DNA of 13,769 nucleotides from an uncultured Erysipelotrichaceae bacterium (GTDB taxonomy: Bacteria > Bacillota_I > Bacilli_A > Erysipelotrichales > Erysipelotrichaceae). The stretch covers positions 1 to 13,769 of the forward strand of contig CACZTC010000009.1 of assembly GCA_902784015.1 (NCBI GenBank), written 5' to 3'. A program made the position numbers and the translations under genes. This document shows positions 1 to 8,067 of the stretch, piece by piece; position 1 is the stretch's first letter; every line of letters begins with the position of its first letter. The notes beneath the pieces are model-generated. The model did not search any database. It had not been told where the DNA came from and saw only the letters and a program-made list of their open reading frames with translations.

Positions 1-1050
1 AAAAACACTGTTATACCAGTGTCTTTTTCATTACAATATCCAAAACTATTATATAAAGCCGAACAAAAGGTAGAAGGTAATAAAACTATTAATACAGATG
101 ATGCTAATTTTATTATTAATACTACCAATCCTTTAACTTGGTTAAAAACCGCTAAGTTTATAAATAATGAGAAACCAGATTTAATCATTTTACAATGGTG
201 GCATCCATATTTTGCTTTTACATATATGTCTTTATTAAAACATATTGATAAAAATATAAAGAGAATAATGATATGCCATAATGTTTTACCACATTCATCT
301 GTTCCTCTTTCTAGATCATTAACTAAAAAAGTATTTAATAGAGTAGATGGTTTTATAGTGCATTCATCTCAAGATGAAAATGATTTAAAAACTCTTATTA
401 ATAATCCAATATATAAACAAACAGTTTTACCAAATTTTGATACATATAATATGAATAATTTATCCAAAGAAGAAGCTAGAAGAATTCTTGGTATAGATGA
501 TAATAAAAGAGTATTATTATTTTTCGGTTTTATTAGAAAATATAAAGGCCTGAAATATCTTTTAAAAGCTATGCCAGATATTATAAAACATCATAAAGAA
601 ACAATCTTATATGTTGTAGGAGAATTCTTTGAGAATAATGGCGAAGAATATTTAGAATTAATTAATTCTTTGGGTATAAAAGAAGATAATTTACGATTAA
701 TTAATTATTATGTTGAGGATAGTGAAGTAGAAAAATATTTTGCAGCATGTGATGTGGTAGTCTTACCTTATATTAGTGCAACCCAAAGTGGAATAGTTCA
801 AATTGCCTATGGTTTTAATAAGCCAATCATAGCTACTAAAGTAGGAGGGCTAAGCGAAGTGATATTTGAAGGTAAAACTGGATATTTGATAGATAGCGAA
901 GATTGCAGCCAAATCACAGATGCAGTGAATAAATTTTATGATAATAATACAATTAATTATGAAGAAGAAATAAATAAGGTGCGTCCACTCTTTTCGTGGG
1001 AGAGATTAAGTGATATCATTGTGGAATTATCTAAAGAAATAAAAAAATGA
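1..1050 (+). CDS. GT4-family glycosyltransferase, 5'-truncated by window edge
   Basis: The reading frame is open from the first base, and 349 residues are visible before the TGA. The true start lies upstream: the first visible residues (VIPVSFSLQYPKLLYK) correspond to a segment usually found about 25-35 residues into GT4 enzymes, after the first strand and glycine-rich loop. The GTG at 19 is therefore an internal valine, not a start. The C-terminal half has the GT-B/GT4 pattern: a strand and loop LLFFGFIRKYKGLKYLL near visible residue 170, then SGIVQIAYGFNKPIIAT and GGLSEV around residues 263-290, which bind the nucleotide-sugar donor. The family transfers a sugar from an NDP-sugar to a growing lipid-linked glycan at the inner face of the membrane. 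Donor and acceptor cannot be read from the sequence. The stop overlaps the next start (ATGA), which implies translational coupling. Confidence 0.88.
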   Translation, partial: KNTVIPVSFSLQYPKLLYKAEQKVEGNKTINTDDANFIINTTNPLTWLKTAKFINNEKPDLIILQWWHPYFAFTYMSLLKHIDKNIKRIMICHNVLPHSSVPLSRSLTKKVFNRVDGFIVHSSQDENDLKTLINNPIYKQTVLPNFDTYNMNNLSKEEARRILGIDDNKRVLLFFGFIRKYKGLKYLLKAMPDIIKHHKETILYVVGEFFENNGEEYLELINSLGIKEDNLRLINYYVEDSEVEKYFAACDVVVLPYISATQSGIVQIAYGFNKPIIATKVGGLSEVIFEGKTGYLIDSEDCSQITDAVNKFYDNNTINYEEEINKVRPLFSWERLSDIIVELSKEIKK

Positions 1051-1979
1051 ATAAAGAGATAGATAAGAAAAATATTATTAAAATATTAGGAAAAGTGATT
1101 ATGCTTATCTCGTTTATATTTATATTTAAGCGAGTATATGATAATCGCACAATTATAAAAGATGTTATGACAATTAAAGTCGCCATAATATCTTTATTAT
1201 GTGCTTGCTTATATGGTTTATTTATTTGGATTAGCTCAAGATTATATGCAAAATTATTAGGTTCTATTACAGATAAACAATTAAGTGATTCAGATATTTC
1301 TTCAGCATATATAAAAGCTAATCTTTATAAATATTTACCTGGTAATGTCATGCATTTAATTGGCAGAAATCAGATAGCTATTGATAATGATATAAGCCAC
1401 ACAGATGTGGCTTTTGCGACAGTATATGAAATGTTTTTGTCTTGCCTAGGAAGCCTCAGTGTTAGTGTATTGTTTTCTTTTGATTTTGTGGTGAGATGGC
1501 TTAAAGATAATCTTGGCTTTGTGAAAATGATAATAGTATTAGTTATTATTCTATTATTGCTAATTGGAATTGGATATATTTTTAAAGATAAGATAAAAGG
1601 ATTTGGAAGTAATATTAAAAATATTATAAATAGAAATGGTATAAGAATTAGTCTAATTATATATATTTATTATTTTTTTAATCAGGCAATAGGAGGACTA
1701 GCTTTTATATATATTTTAAAGGCAATGGGAGCTAATATACCTTATAATATGCTTCTTCCGATAGCTGGCGTTTACTCATTTGCGTGGTTTATTGGTTTTG
1801 TAACCCCTGGCGCCCCTGGAGGAATTGGTATTAGAGAGACAATGTTGACACTATTACTTCAAAATACGATTGCTCCAGGTATAATAGCTACTGGCGTAAT
1901 CCTTAATAGATTGATTACAATATTAGGGGATATTATCCCATATTTATATACAATTATCAGGAAAGGAAGAGATAGATAA
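1047..1979 (+). CDS. Multi-pass membrane protein, lysylphosphatidylglycerol synthase TM region / flippase-like (PF03706-like)
   Basis: This 310-residue, very hydrophobic protein has about seven to eight predicted membrane segments (roughly residues 14-30, 42-64, 125-148, 159-178, 199-223, 234-252, 283-304). Two motifs match the family of MprF N-terminal and stand-alone UPF0104 proteins: [13 protein letters not shown] (95-107), and [12 protein letters not shown] (253-264) in a loop near the C-terminus. No soluble lysyl-transferase domain is present, so aminoacylation of lipids is not expected. In surface-glycan loci such stand-alone proteins are often proposed to move a lipid or lipid-linked glycan across the membrane, but the substrate is unknown. 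The start is fixed by the ATGA overlap with the upstream glycosyltransferase. The ribosome binding site is only a weak A-rich stretch, consistent with translational coupling. It contains a perfect 8-bp hairpin at 1394-1413. Confidence 0.82.
   Translation: MNKEIDKKNIIKILGKVIMLISFIFIFKRVYDNRTIIKDVMTIKVAIISLLCACLYGLFIWISSRLYAKLLGSITDKQLSDSDISSAYIKANLYKYLPGNVMHLIGRNQIAIDNDISHTDVAFATVYEMFLSCLGSLSVSVLFSFDFVVRWLKDNLGFVKMIIVLVIILLLLIGIGYIFKDKIKGFGSNIKNIINRNGIRISLIIYIYYFFNQAIGGLAFIYILKAMGANIPYNMLLPIAGVYSFAWFIGFVTPGAPGGIGIRETMLTLLLQNTIAPGIIATGVILNRLITILGDIIPYLYTIIRKGRDR
1394..1413 (+). repeat. Perfect 8-bp inverted repeat with 4-nt loop, inside a coding region
   Basis: AAGCCACA (1394-1401) is followed by CAGA (1402-1405) and its exact reverse complement TGTGGCTT (1406-1413). 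It has four G:C pairs, so it is strong against this AT-rich background. It lies in the coding sequence of the membrane protein (ISHTDVAF), and only two Ts follow it, so it is not an ordinary terminator. Function unknown. Confidence 0.6.
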
Positions 1980-1980
1980 T

Positions 1981-3213
1981 ATGAAATTAGCGGTCGCAGG
2001 TATAGGATATGTAGGTTTGAGTGTTGCAACTTTACTAGCTCAAAAGTATGAAGTTGTTGCATATGATATAGATGAAAATAGAGTAGATAAAGTTAATAAT
2101 AGAATTTCACCTATTAGAGATGAATATATAGAAAAATATTTAAAAGAGAAAGAATTGAATCTAAGCGCAACTACGGATACTAATAAAGCTTTTGAGAATG
2201 CTGAATATATCTTTATAGCTACTCCTACAAATTATGATTCTGAAAAGAATTATTTTGATACTCATTCAGTAGAGACTGTTATAGAAGAAATAACAGAAAA
2301 ATATCCTCAAGCAATAATAGTTATTAAGTCAACTATTCCTGTAGGCTTTACTAAATATATTATTGAAAAAACAAATAATAAAAATATCATTTTTAGTCCC
2401 GAATTTTTAAGAGAAGGAAAAGCTCTATATGATAATTTATATCCAAGTAGAATAATTGTAGGCACAGATATTACTGATGAATTCTTATTGGATAAAGCTA
2501 ATAAGATTGCAGAAATGTTGGAAGAATGTGCAGAGAAAAAAGATATAGATAAATTAATAATGAATACACCAGAAGCAGAAGCTGTTAAATTATTTGCGAA
2601 TACATATTTGGCTATGAGAGTCAGCTTCTTTAATGAATTAGATACATATGCAGAAGTTAAGGGCTTGGATACGGAAAGTATTATTAGAGGAGTATCATTA
2701 GATCCTCGTATTGGTGATCATTATAATAATCCTTCATTTGGTTATGGCGGCTATTGTTTACCTAAGGATAGTAAACAACTATTAGCTAATTATAAAGATA
2801 TTCCAGAAACTATTATTGGCGCTATAGTAGAATCCAATAGAACAAGAAAAGACTTTGTGGCTAAAAGGGTATTAGAAAAAGCTAATAATTTAAAATATGG
2901 TATTGAATCAAGTGATATTTCAGATAAAGAAATAACAGTTGGTGTTTATAGATTAACTATGAAAACTGACTCAGATAATTTTAGAAGTTCTTCTATCCAA
3001 GGAATAATGAAAAGAATTAAAGCTGAAGGTGCTAAAGTGATTGTATATGAACCAACTTTAGAAAATGGTACAAGCTTTTTTGGTAATGAAATAGTAAATG
3101 ATTATGATGAATTTACCAAAAATAGTGATGTGATTATCGCAAATAGATATGATAAAGATTTAGAAACAGTAAAAGATAAAGTATATACAAGGGATGTATT
3201 TAATAGTGATTAA
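1981..3213 (+). CDS. ugd: UDP-glucose 6-dehydrogenase
   Basis: This enzyme would oxidise UDP-glucose twice with NAD+ to UDP-glucuronate in the cytoplasm, giving a precursor for acidic capsule or exopolysaccharide sugars. The 410 residues match the short bacterial Ugd/HasB class (about 390-410). The N-terminal Rossmann domain begins [12 protein letters not shown], with GxGxxG at residues 7-12. STIPVGFT (117-124) and SPEFLREG (139-146) line the active site. [16 protein letters not shown] (199-214) carries the conserved Lys203 and Asn207. [15 protein letters not shown] (253-267) carries the catalytic Cys259. The start ATG follows AAAGGAAGAG by 9 bases, one base after the upstream stop. UDP-N-acetylmannosamine dehydrogenase or GDP-mannose dehydrogenase are related alternatives, but the GGYCLPKD context favours UDP-glucose. 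No glucuronate-specific transferase can be assigned in the window. Confidence 0.9.
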   Translation: MKLAVAGIGYVGLSVATLLAQKYEVVAYDIDENRVDKVNNRISPIRDEYIEKYLKEKELNLSATTDTNKAFENAEYIFIATPTNYDSEKNYFDTHSVETVIEEITEKYPQAIIVIKSTIPVGFTKYIIEKTNNKNIIFSPEFLREGKALYDNLYPSRIIVGTDITDEFLLDKANKIAEMLEECAEKKDIDKLIMNTPEAEAVKLFANTYLAMRVSFFNELDTYAEVKGLDTESIIRGVSLDPRIGDHYNNPSFGYGGYCLPKDSKQLLANYKDIPETIIGAIVESNRTRKDFVAKRVLEKANNLKYGIESSDISDKEITVGVYRLTMKTDSDNFRSSSIQGIMKRIKAEGAKVIVYEPTLENGTSFFGNEIVNDYDEFTKNSDVIIANRYDKDLETVKDKVYTRDVFNSD

Positions 3214-3245
3214 TATAGAATATAGTTAATTAAAGGTGTTTATTT

Positions 3246-4325
3246 ATGAATGAATTAAAAAGAACAGCATTAATAATGGCAGGAGGTAGAGGAACACGCT
3301 TCTGGCCTAAATCAAGAAAGAGTTTACCTAAGCAGTTTTTATCATTGACTGGGGATGGTAAGACTATGTTACAGCTGACAGTAGAAAGAATATTACCTAT
3401 TGTAGATATGGAAGATATATTCATTTCTACTAATTATGACTATAAAGATATAGTTATCGAACAATTACCAGATTTACCTAAAAAGAATATATTATGTGAG
3501 CCAGTTGGTAGAAATACTGCTCCTTGTATTGGCTTAGGAGCTATTCATATCCAAAAGAAATATGATGATGCCATTATTTTTGTGATATCTAGTGATCATC
3601 AAATAAAGATACCTGAGCTATATAGAGATACTTTATTACAAGGTTCTTTAATAGCTAGTGAGAATAATAATATAGTCCAAATAGGTATTACTCCTAATTA
3701 TCCGGAGACTGGTTATGGCTATATTAAATTTGATCCTGAACAAAGAAAAATATCTGCTTATAAAGTAGATAAATTTGTGGAAAAGCCTAATTTAGAAAAG
3801 GCTAAAGAATATCTTAAAACTAATCAATATTTATGGAATGCGGGCTTATTTATTTGGAAGGCTTCTACTGTACTTTCATGTATGAAAGAATTCATGAAAG
3901 ATACATATGATAAATTAATGGTAATTCAAGATAGTATTGGTCAAGAAGATTATGAAGAAATATTAGAAAAAGAATTCTCTAGTATGGAATCTATTTCTAT
4001 AGATTATGGCATTATGGAGAAGGCTGAAGATATATATGTAATACCAGGTAATTTTGGTTGGGATGATGTTGGTTCTTGGCTAGCAGTTGGTAGATTACAG
4101 AATAAAAATGAAGATGGTAATGTGATTAATGGTGATGTCATTACTTTAAAAACAGAAGATTCTATTATTCAAGGCAATAATAAATTGATAGCCATCATTG
4201 GCGTGGAAAATATTATTGTAGTAGATAGTGATGATGCATTATTGATTGCGGACGCGGATCATGCAGGTGACATCAAAGAAGTAATGGAAATATTAGAAAA
4301 AGAAGGAAGAGAAGAGCTATTATAA
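3246..4325 (+). CDS. manC: Mannose-1-phosphate guanylyltransferase
   Basis: It converts mannose-1-phosphate and GTP to GDP-mannose and pyrophosphate in the cytoplasm. The 359 residues correspond to the nucleotidyltransferase alone; the C-terminal phosphomannose isomerase domain of two-domain ManC/AlgA proteins is absent. Motifs are GGRGTRFWPKSRKSLPKQFL (13-32, the pyrophosphorylase signature), SSDH (115-118, metal/phosphate region), FVEKP (177-181), WNAGLF (197-202) and DYGIMEKA (253-260). The C-terminal part (about 290-345) resembles the left-handed helix region of the family. The start ATG is 7 bases after AAAGGTG (3232-3238). Product GDP-mannose feeds the dehydratase encoded next. Its last codons form the 5' arm of an intrinsic terminator, so it is the end of its transcription unit. 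Confidence 0.93.
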   Translation: MNELKRTALIMAGGRGTRFWPKSRKSLPKQFLSLTGDGKTMLQLTVERILPIVDMEDIFISTNYDYKDIVIEQLPDLPKKNILCEPVGRNTAPCIGLGAIHIQKKYDDAIIFVISSDHQIKIPELYRDTLLQGSLIASENNNIVQIGITPNYPETGYGYIKFDPEQRKISAYKVDKFVEKPNLEKAKEYLKTNQYLWNAGLFIWKASTVLSCMKEFMKDTYDKLMVIQDSIGQEDYEEILEKEFSSMESISIDYGIMEKAEDIYVIPGNFGWDDVGSWLAVGRLQNKNEDGNVINGDVITLKTEDSIIQGNNKLIAIIGVENIIVVDSDDALLIADADHAGDIKEVMEILEKEGREELL

Positions 4326-4338
4326 AAGCTCTTTTTTT
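4312..4338 (+). terminator. Intrinsic terminator overlapping the manC stop codon
   Basis: AAGAGCT (4312-4318) pairs with AGCTCTT (4327-4333) across an 8-base loop, giving a 7-bp stem. The seven-T run at 4332-4338 begins within the 3' arm. The 5' arm and loop contain the last codons and the TAA of manC, so termination and translation termination are physically coupled. Confidence 0.75.
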
Positions 4339-4354
4339 AGATATATCATTCATT

Positions 4355-4382
4355 ATGATAAAAAGCTAAGTCATGGTAGAAT
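4355..4382 (+). promoter_or_regulatory. Candidate sigma-70/sigma-A promoter for the gmd unit
   Basis: ATGATA (4355-4360, four of six matches to TTGACA) is separated by 16 bases from TAGAAT (4377-4382). TGG directly precedes that hexamer, giving an extended -10 (TGnTAnnnT, 4374-4382). It lies just after the manC terminator and would start transcription near 4389, leaving a leader of about 20 bases before gmd. Predicted by eye only. Confidence 0.55.
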
Positions 4383-4397
4383 ATAACACGTAATAAA

Positions 4398-4404
4398 AGA
4401 GGTG
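4398..4404 (+). promoter_or_regulatory. Ribosome binding site deciding the gmd start
   Basis: AGAGGTG sits 7 bases before the ATG at 4412 but only 1 base before the ATG at 4406. The spacing selects the second ATG. Confidence 0.7.
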
Positions 4405-4411
4405 AATGAAT

Positions 4412-5440
4412 ATGAAAAAGGCATTAATAACAGGTATTACAGGACAAGATGGCTCATATTTAGCAGAATTATTATTAGAAAAAGGCTATGAAGTTCATGG
4501 CATAGTAAGAAGGTCATCAGTTCCTACTACATATAGAATTGATCATATTTTAGATAAATTATATATACATGAAGGTGATTTATCAGATTCTTCTAGTATT
4601 AATAAAGTAATTAAAGAGGTTGAACCTGATGAAATATATAATCTAGCAGCTCAAAGTCATGTTGGCGTTTCTTTTGAGGCAGCTGAATATACAGGAGATG
4701 TTGATGCATTAGGTGTCTTAAGAGTATTAGAAGCTGTTCATTCTAATGGTCTAGATAATAAAACAAAAGTATATCAAGCATCTACTTCTGAATTATATGG
4801 AAAAGTAGAAGAAGTTCCACAAAATGAAAATACTCCTTTCCATCCTTTTAGCCCATATGCAGTAGCTAAACAATATGGATATTGGATGATTAAAGAATAT
4901 AGAGAAGCTTATGGTATATTTGCCTGCAATGGTATTCTTTTCAATCATGAAAGCGAAAGAAGAGGAGAAACATTTGTAACTAGAAAGATTACTAGAGCAG
5001 CAGGAAGAATCGCAGTTGGTTTACAAGATCATTTAGAATTAGGTAATTTAGATTCTAAAAGAGACTGGGGTTATGCAAAGGACTATGTAGAATGCATGTG
5101 GCTAATCCTCCAACAAGATGAACCAGATGATTATGTAATAGCTACAGGCGTACAGCATACAGTAAGAGAATTTACAGAATTAGCTTTTAAATATGTAGGC
5201 ATAGAGCTAGAGTGGAAGGGTGAAGGCTTAGAAGAAAAAGGCTATGATAAAGCTACTGGTAAGATGCTAGTTTGCGTAAATGAGGCATGGTATAGACCAA
5301 CTGATGTTGTTGATTTATGGGGCGATCCTACTAAAGCAAAAACTAAATTAGGATGGAATCCACTAAAAACTAGCTATGAAGATTTATGTCGTATCATGGC
5401 TGAATATGATTTAGAACTAGCTAAAAAAGAACTAAAATAA
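4412..5440 (+). CDS. gmd: GDP-mannose 4,6-dehydratase
   Basis: This extended short-chain dehydrogenase uses bound NADP+ to convert GDP-mannose to GDP-4-keto-6-deoxymannose, the branch point to GDP-fucose, GDP-rhamnose and GDP-perosamine. The start at 4412 gives 342 residues and is preferred over the ATG at 4406 because of ribosome-site spacing. Features: [19 protein letters not shown] (4-22) with the TGxxGxxG loop; [10 protein letters not shown] (76-85); STSELYG (124-130) with the catalytic Thr/Ser and Glu; [12 protein letters not shown] (147-158) with YxxxK as Tyr149 and Lys153; [16 protein letters not shown] (178-193), typical of Gmd; and [15 protein letters not shown] (213-227). The length is slightly short of the 350-370 usual in proteobacteria but normal for the family. 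No GDP-fucose synthase, 4-reductase or confirmed perosamine synthase is seen in the window, so the next step must be elsewhere. Confidence 0.95.
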   Translation: MKKALITGITGQDGSYLAELLLEKGYEVHGIVRRSSVPTTYRIDHILDKLYIHEGDLSDSSSINKVIKEVEPDEIYNLAAQSHVGVSFEAAEYTGDVDALGVLRVLEAVHSNGLDNKTKVYQASTSELYGKVEEVPQNENTPFHPFSPYAVAKQYGYWMIKEYREAYGIFACNGILFNHESERRGETFVTRKITRAAGRIAVGLQDHLELGNLDSKRDWGYAKDYVECMWLILQQDEPDDYVIATGVQHTVREFTELAFKYVGIELEWKGEGLEEKGYDKATGKMLVCVNEAWYRPTDVVDLWGDPTKAKTKLGWNPLKTSYEDLCRIMAEYDLELAKKELK

Positions 5441-5452
5441 TAAATAAAGATT

Positions 5453-7360
5453 ATGAGTAAAGATGGAATAGTAACCGAACAAGAAACTAAAGCATATTAT
5501 CGTAGAGTAGTCGCGATGGCTTTTCTCGATATTCTTTTAGTATTATTATCTGTCTTTATAGGTCTTTGGGTTAGATTTGATTTTACTATCAGTCATATTC
5601 CAAAAGTATATATAGGCAAAGGTGTTTCTTATTCTATCGTAATATCTATAATAACTATTACTCTTTATTATTTTAGAGGTTTATATAAAGGTATATGGCG
5701 CTTAGCTGGAGTTTTTGAAGGCATCCGTATAGTCTCTACTTACATTATTCTATTACCTATTTATTATATTCTAGCTAGATTTATTGATACTTGTAGAATA
5801 CCTTTAAGTTCTGCTTTTATAGCTTATTTTTTAAGTTTCTTCTTTTGTGTAGCTTTAAGATATGGCTATCGAGGCTTTAGGCATATCATGGCTTATAGAA
5901 ATATATCAGAAGATGCTGAAAATGTATTAATAATAGGTTCTGGCCAAGCTGCAGCAGAAGTTATCAAAGATATAAGATTAGGCAAAAGATCAGAATATAA
6001 AGTCTGTGCTCTAATTGATGATAGTGAAGTAAAAATAGGTAGAGAATTAGAAGGCATAAAGATAGTTGGTAATAGGCATTATATACCTGAGGCTGTTAAG
6101 AAATATGATATAGATAGAATATTATTCTGTATTACTAATATATCTAGTAAGAATAGAAGTGAAATATTAAATATATGTAAAGATACTGGTTGTAAGCTAC
6201 AAACAGTACCTGGTTTATTCCAATTATATAGTGGAGAAATAGTAACGAAATTAAGAGATGTTGAAATAACAGACTTATTAGAAAGAGATGAAATTCAAGT
6301 TAATAATGAAGAGATAATAGATGCTTTAAATGGAAAAGTTGTATTAGTTAGTGGAGCCGGGGGCTCAATCGGCTCAGAATTAGCTAGACAAATAGCTTCA
6401 GCAGGCCCAAGTAAATTAGTATTATTTGATATATATGAAAATAGTATTTATGACCTCCAACAAGAATTAATAAGAACTTATCCGTCATTAGTCTTAGATG
6501 TATTAATAGCTGATATGACAGATGAAGCTAGAGTAAGAGATATCTTACAAGAATATAAGCCGGATATTATCTATCATGCAGCAGCTCATAAACATGTTCC
6601 ACTTATGGAAGTTAGTCCTAATGAGGCTATTAAGAATAATGTGAGTGGTACATATATCCTAGCTGAAGAAGCAGCTAAAGTTGGAGTAAAGAAATTCTTA
6701 TTGATATCTACAGATAAGGCTGTTAATCCTACTAATATAATGGGAGCTTCAAAAAGATTATGTGAAATGATTATCCAAATGATGGATAAGAAACATAAAG
6801 ATACTGTATATATGGCTGTTAGATTTGGTAATGTATTAGGCTCTAATGGCTCAGTAGTGCCACTATTTAAGAAACAAATAGCTGAAGGGGGACCAGTTAC
6901 CGTTACTCATAAAGATATCATCAGATACTTTATGACTATCCCTGAAGCTGTATCATTAGTATTACAGGCTAGTTATTACGCTAAAGGTGGTGAAATCTTC
7001 GTTCTTGATATGGGAGAGCCAGTAAAGATAGATGAAATGGCAAGAAACTTAATAAAATTATCTGGGTTAAGACCAGATATAGATATTAAGATTGCATATA
7101 CTGGTTTAAGACCAGGAGAAAAATTATATGAAGAATTATTAATGGATGAAGAAGGTATGGTTAAGACTGATAATAATCTTATCTATGTAGGTCATCCAAT
7201 AGAAATGGACTATACAACATTTGAAGATAAACTAATTAATATTATGAAAGCAGCTAAGAATAATGATGATAATATTAGGGAGTTAGTAAAAGAATTAGTT
7301 GATACATATATATATAAACCAGCAAAACTAATTAGGGAAAAGGAAGGAGTAGTATCATGA
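5453..7360 (+). CDS. Membrane-anchored UDP-GlcNAc 4,6-dehydratase, PglF/WbpM/CapD type
   Basis: This 635-residue protein has the full long-form architecture. The N-terminal membrane domain has about four helices (roughly 20-40, 57-75, 93-112, 118-138). A first Rossmann-like domain starts VLIIGSGQAAAEV (158-170). The catalytic SDR domain begins VVLVSGAGGSIGSELA (296-311) and continues through HAAAHKHVP (375-383), ISTDKAVNP (418-426) and MGASKR (430-435). In the last motif Met430 takes the place of the usual Tyr and Lys434 is kept. That MxxxK pattern is known for the long WbpM/PglF group, while short FlaA1-like enzymes keep YxxxK. The family converts UDP-GlcNAc to UDP-2-acetamido-4-keto-2,4,6-trideoxyhexose, the substrate of a PglE-type aminotransferase such as the one encoded at 9210. 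The ribosome binding site is weak, and the TGA overlaps the next ATG (ATGA). Confidence 0.92.
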   Translation: MSKDGIVTEQETKAYYRRVVAMAFLDILLVLLSVFIGLWVRFDFTISHIPKVYIGKGVSYSIVISIITITLYYFRGLYKGIWRLAGVFEGIRIVSTYIILLPIYYILARFIDTCRIPLSSAFIAYFLSFFFCVALRYGYRGFRHIMAYRNISEDAENVLIIGSGQAAAEVIKDIRLGKRSEYKVCALIDDSEVKIGRELEGIKIVGNRHYIPEAVKKYDIDRILFCITNISSKNRSEILNICKDTGCKLQTVPGLFQLYSGEIVTKLRDVEITDLLERDEIQVNNEEIIDALNGKVVLVSGAGGSIGSELARQIASAGPSKLVLFDIYENSIYDLQQELIRTYPSLVLDVLIADMTDEARVRDILQEYKPDIIYHAAAHKHVPLMEVSPNEAIKNNVSGTYILAEEAAKVGVKKFLLISTDKAVNPTNIMGASKRLCEMIIQMMDKKHKDTVYMAVRFGNVLGSNGSVVPLFKKQIAEGGPVTVTHKDIIRYFMTIPEAVSLVLQASYYAKGGEIFVLDMGEPVKIDEMARNLIKLSGLRPDIDIKIAYTGLRPGEKLYEELLMDEEGMVKTDNNLIYVGHPIEMDYTTFEDKLINIMKAAKNNDDNIRELVKELVDTYIYKPAKLIREKEGVVS

Positions 7361-8067
7361 ATATTGGATTAATAATCGCTGGGGGATCTGGAGCTAGAAT
7401 GCATCAAGATATTCCTAAACAATTTCTAACTGTTAATGAGAAACCAGTCATAGTCTATACTATGGAAGCATTTCAGAATCATCCTGAAATAGATGCTATT
7501 GCGGTAGTTTGTATTGAGGGATGGGATAATATGTTACAAGCCTATGCCAAACAATTTAATATTACTAAATTAGAATGCATTGTTCCCGGAGGAGAAAATG
7601 GACAAAGCTCTATTAGAAATGGTGTTTATGAATTAGAAAAAAGATTTAGCAGAGATGATATAGTTTTAATTCATGACGCTATTAGACCAATGGTTTCAAA
7701 TGAAATAATTTCTGATTGTATTAGAGTATGCAAACAATATGGTAATGCAATTACAGTTATTCCATGTGCAGAAGCTATGTTAACAACAGAAGATCAAATA
7801 ATTTCTACAGGTATTTATGATAGAGATAAATTAAAAAGAACACAAACTCCACACGCTTTTAAGATAGGTAATATTTGTGATTTACAAAGAAAAGCATTAG
7901 AACAAGGTGTAACTAGTGCAGTTGCTTCATGTAATCTAGCAATCGAAATGGGAGAACAGGTATATTTTTCTCAAGGCTCTGAAAAGAATGTCAAATTAAC
8001 TACGGTAGAAGATATTGAAATATTTAAAGCACTATTAGAAGCTAAGAAATCGGAGTGGCTCAAATAA
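7357..8067 (+). CDS. IspD/TarI-like CTP-dependent cytidylyltransferase
   Basis: This 236-residue enzyme has the IspD/TarI fold. AGGSGARMHQDIPKQFL (8-24) is the CTP-binding signature. VPGGENGQSSIRNG follows near 76-89, then LIHDAIRP (103-110), RTQTPHAF around 160-167, and KLTTVEDIEIF near the C-terminus. Family members couple CTP to a polyol or sugar phosphate: methylerythritol phosphate in isoprenoid synthesis, or ribitol phosphate in teichoic acid and capsule synthesis. Position inside a glycan locus and the AGGSGxRM...PKQF form argue for a TarI-like role making a CDP-activated building block. The usual TarJ zinc-type dehydrogenase is absent, and an extended SDR follows instead, so the substrate need not be ribitol phosphate. 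A strong AGGAAGGAG site (7341-7349) precedes the start, which overlaps the upstream stop. A housekeeping IspD is the main alternative. Confidence 0.8.
   Translation: MNIGLIIAGGSGARMHQDIPKQFLTVNEKPVIVYTMEAFQNHPEIDAIAVVCIEGWDNMLQAYAKQFNITKLECIVPGGENGQSSIRNGVYELEKRFSRDDIVLIHDAIRPMVSNEIISDCIRVCKQYGNAITVIPCAEAMLTTEDQIISTGIYDRDKLKRTQTPHAFKIGNICDLQRKALEQGVTSAVASCNLAIEMGEQVYFSQGSEKNVKLTTVEDIEIFKALLEAKKSEWLK

Noticed and set aside
19..21. GTG as the start of the first glycosyltransferase
   Set aside because: The frame is open upstream to base 1 and the residues before the GTG continue the family pattern, so the gene is cut by the window edge.
3230..3424. Minus-strand open frame opposite the manC start
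   Set aside because: It covers the antisense of the manC signature region and has no independent motif or ribosome site; the other minus-strand frames (1859-2062, 8500-8721, 9595-9837, 12285-12527) fail for the same reasons.
8055..8057. GTG as the start of the SDR
   Set aside because: The ATG at 8067 gives the TAATG coupling also seen at 10487, and the four extra residues add nothing recognisable.
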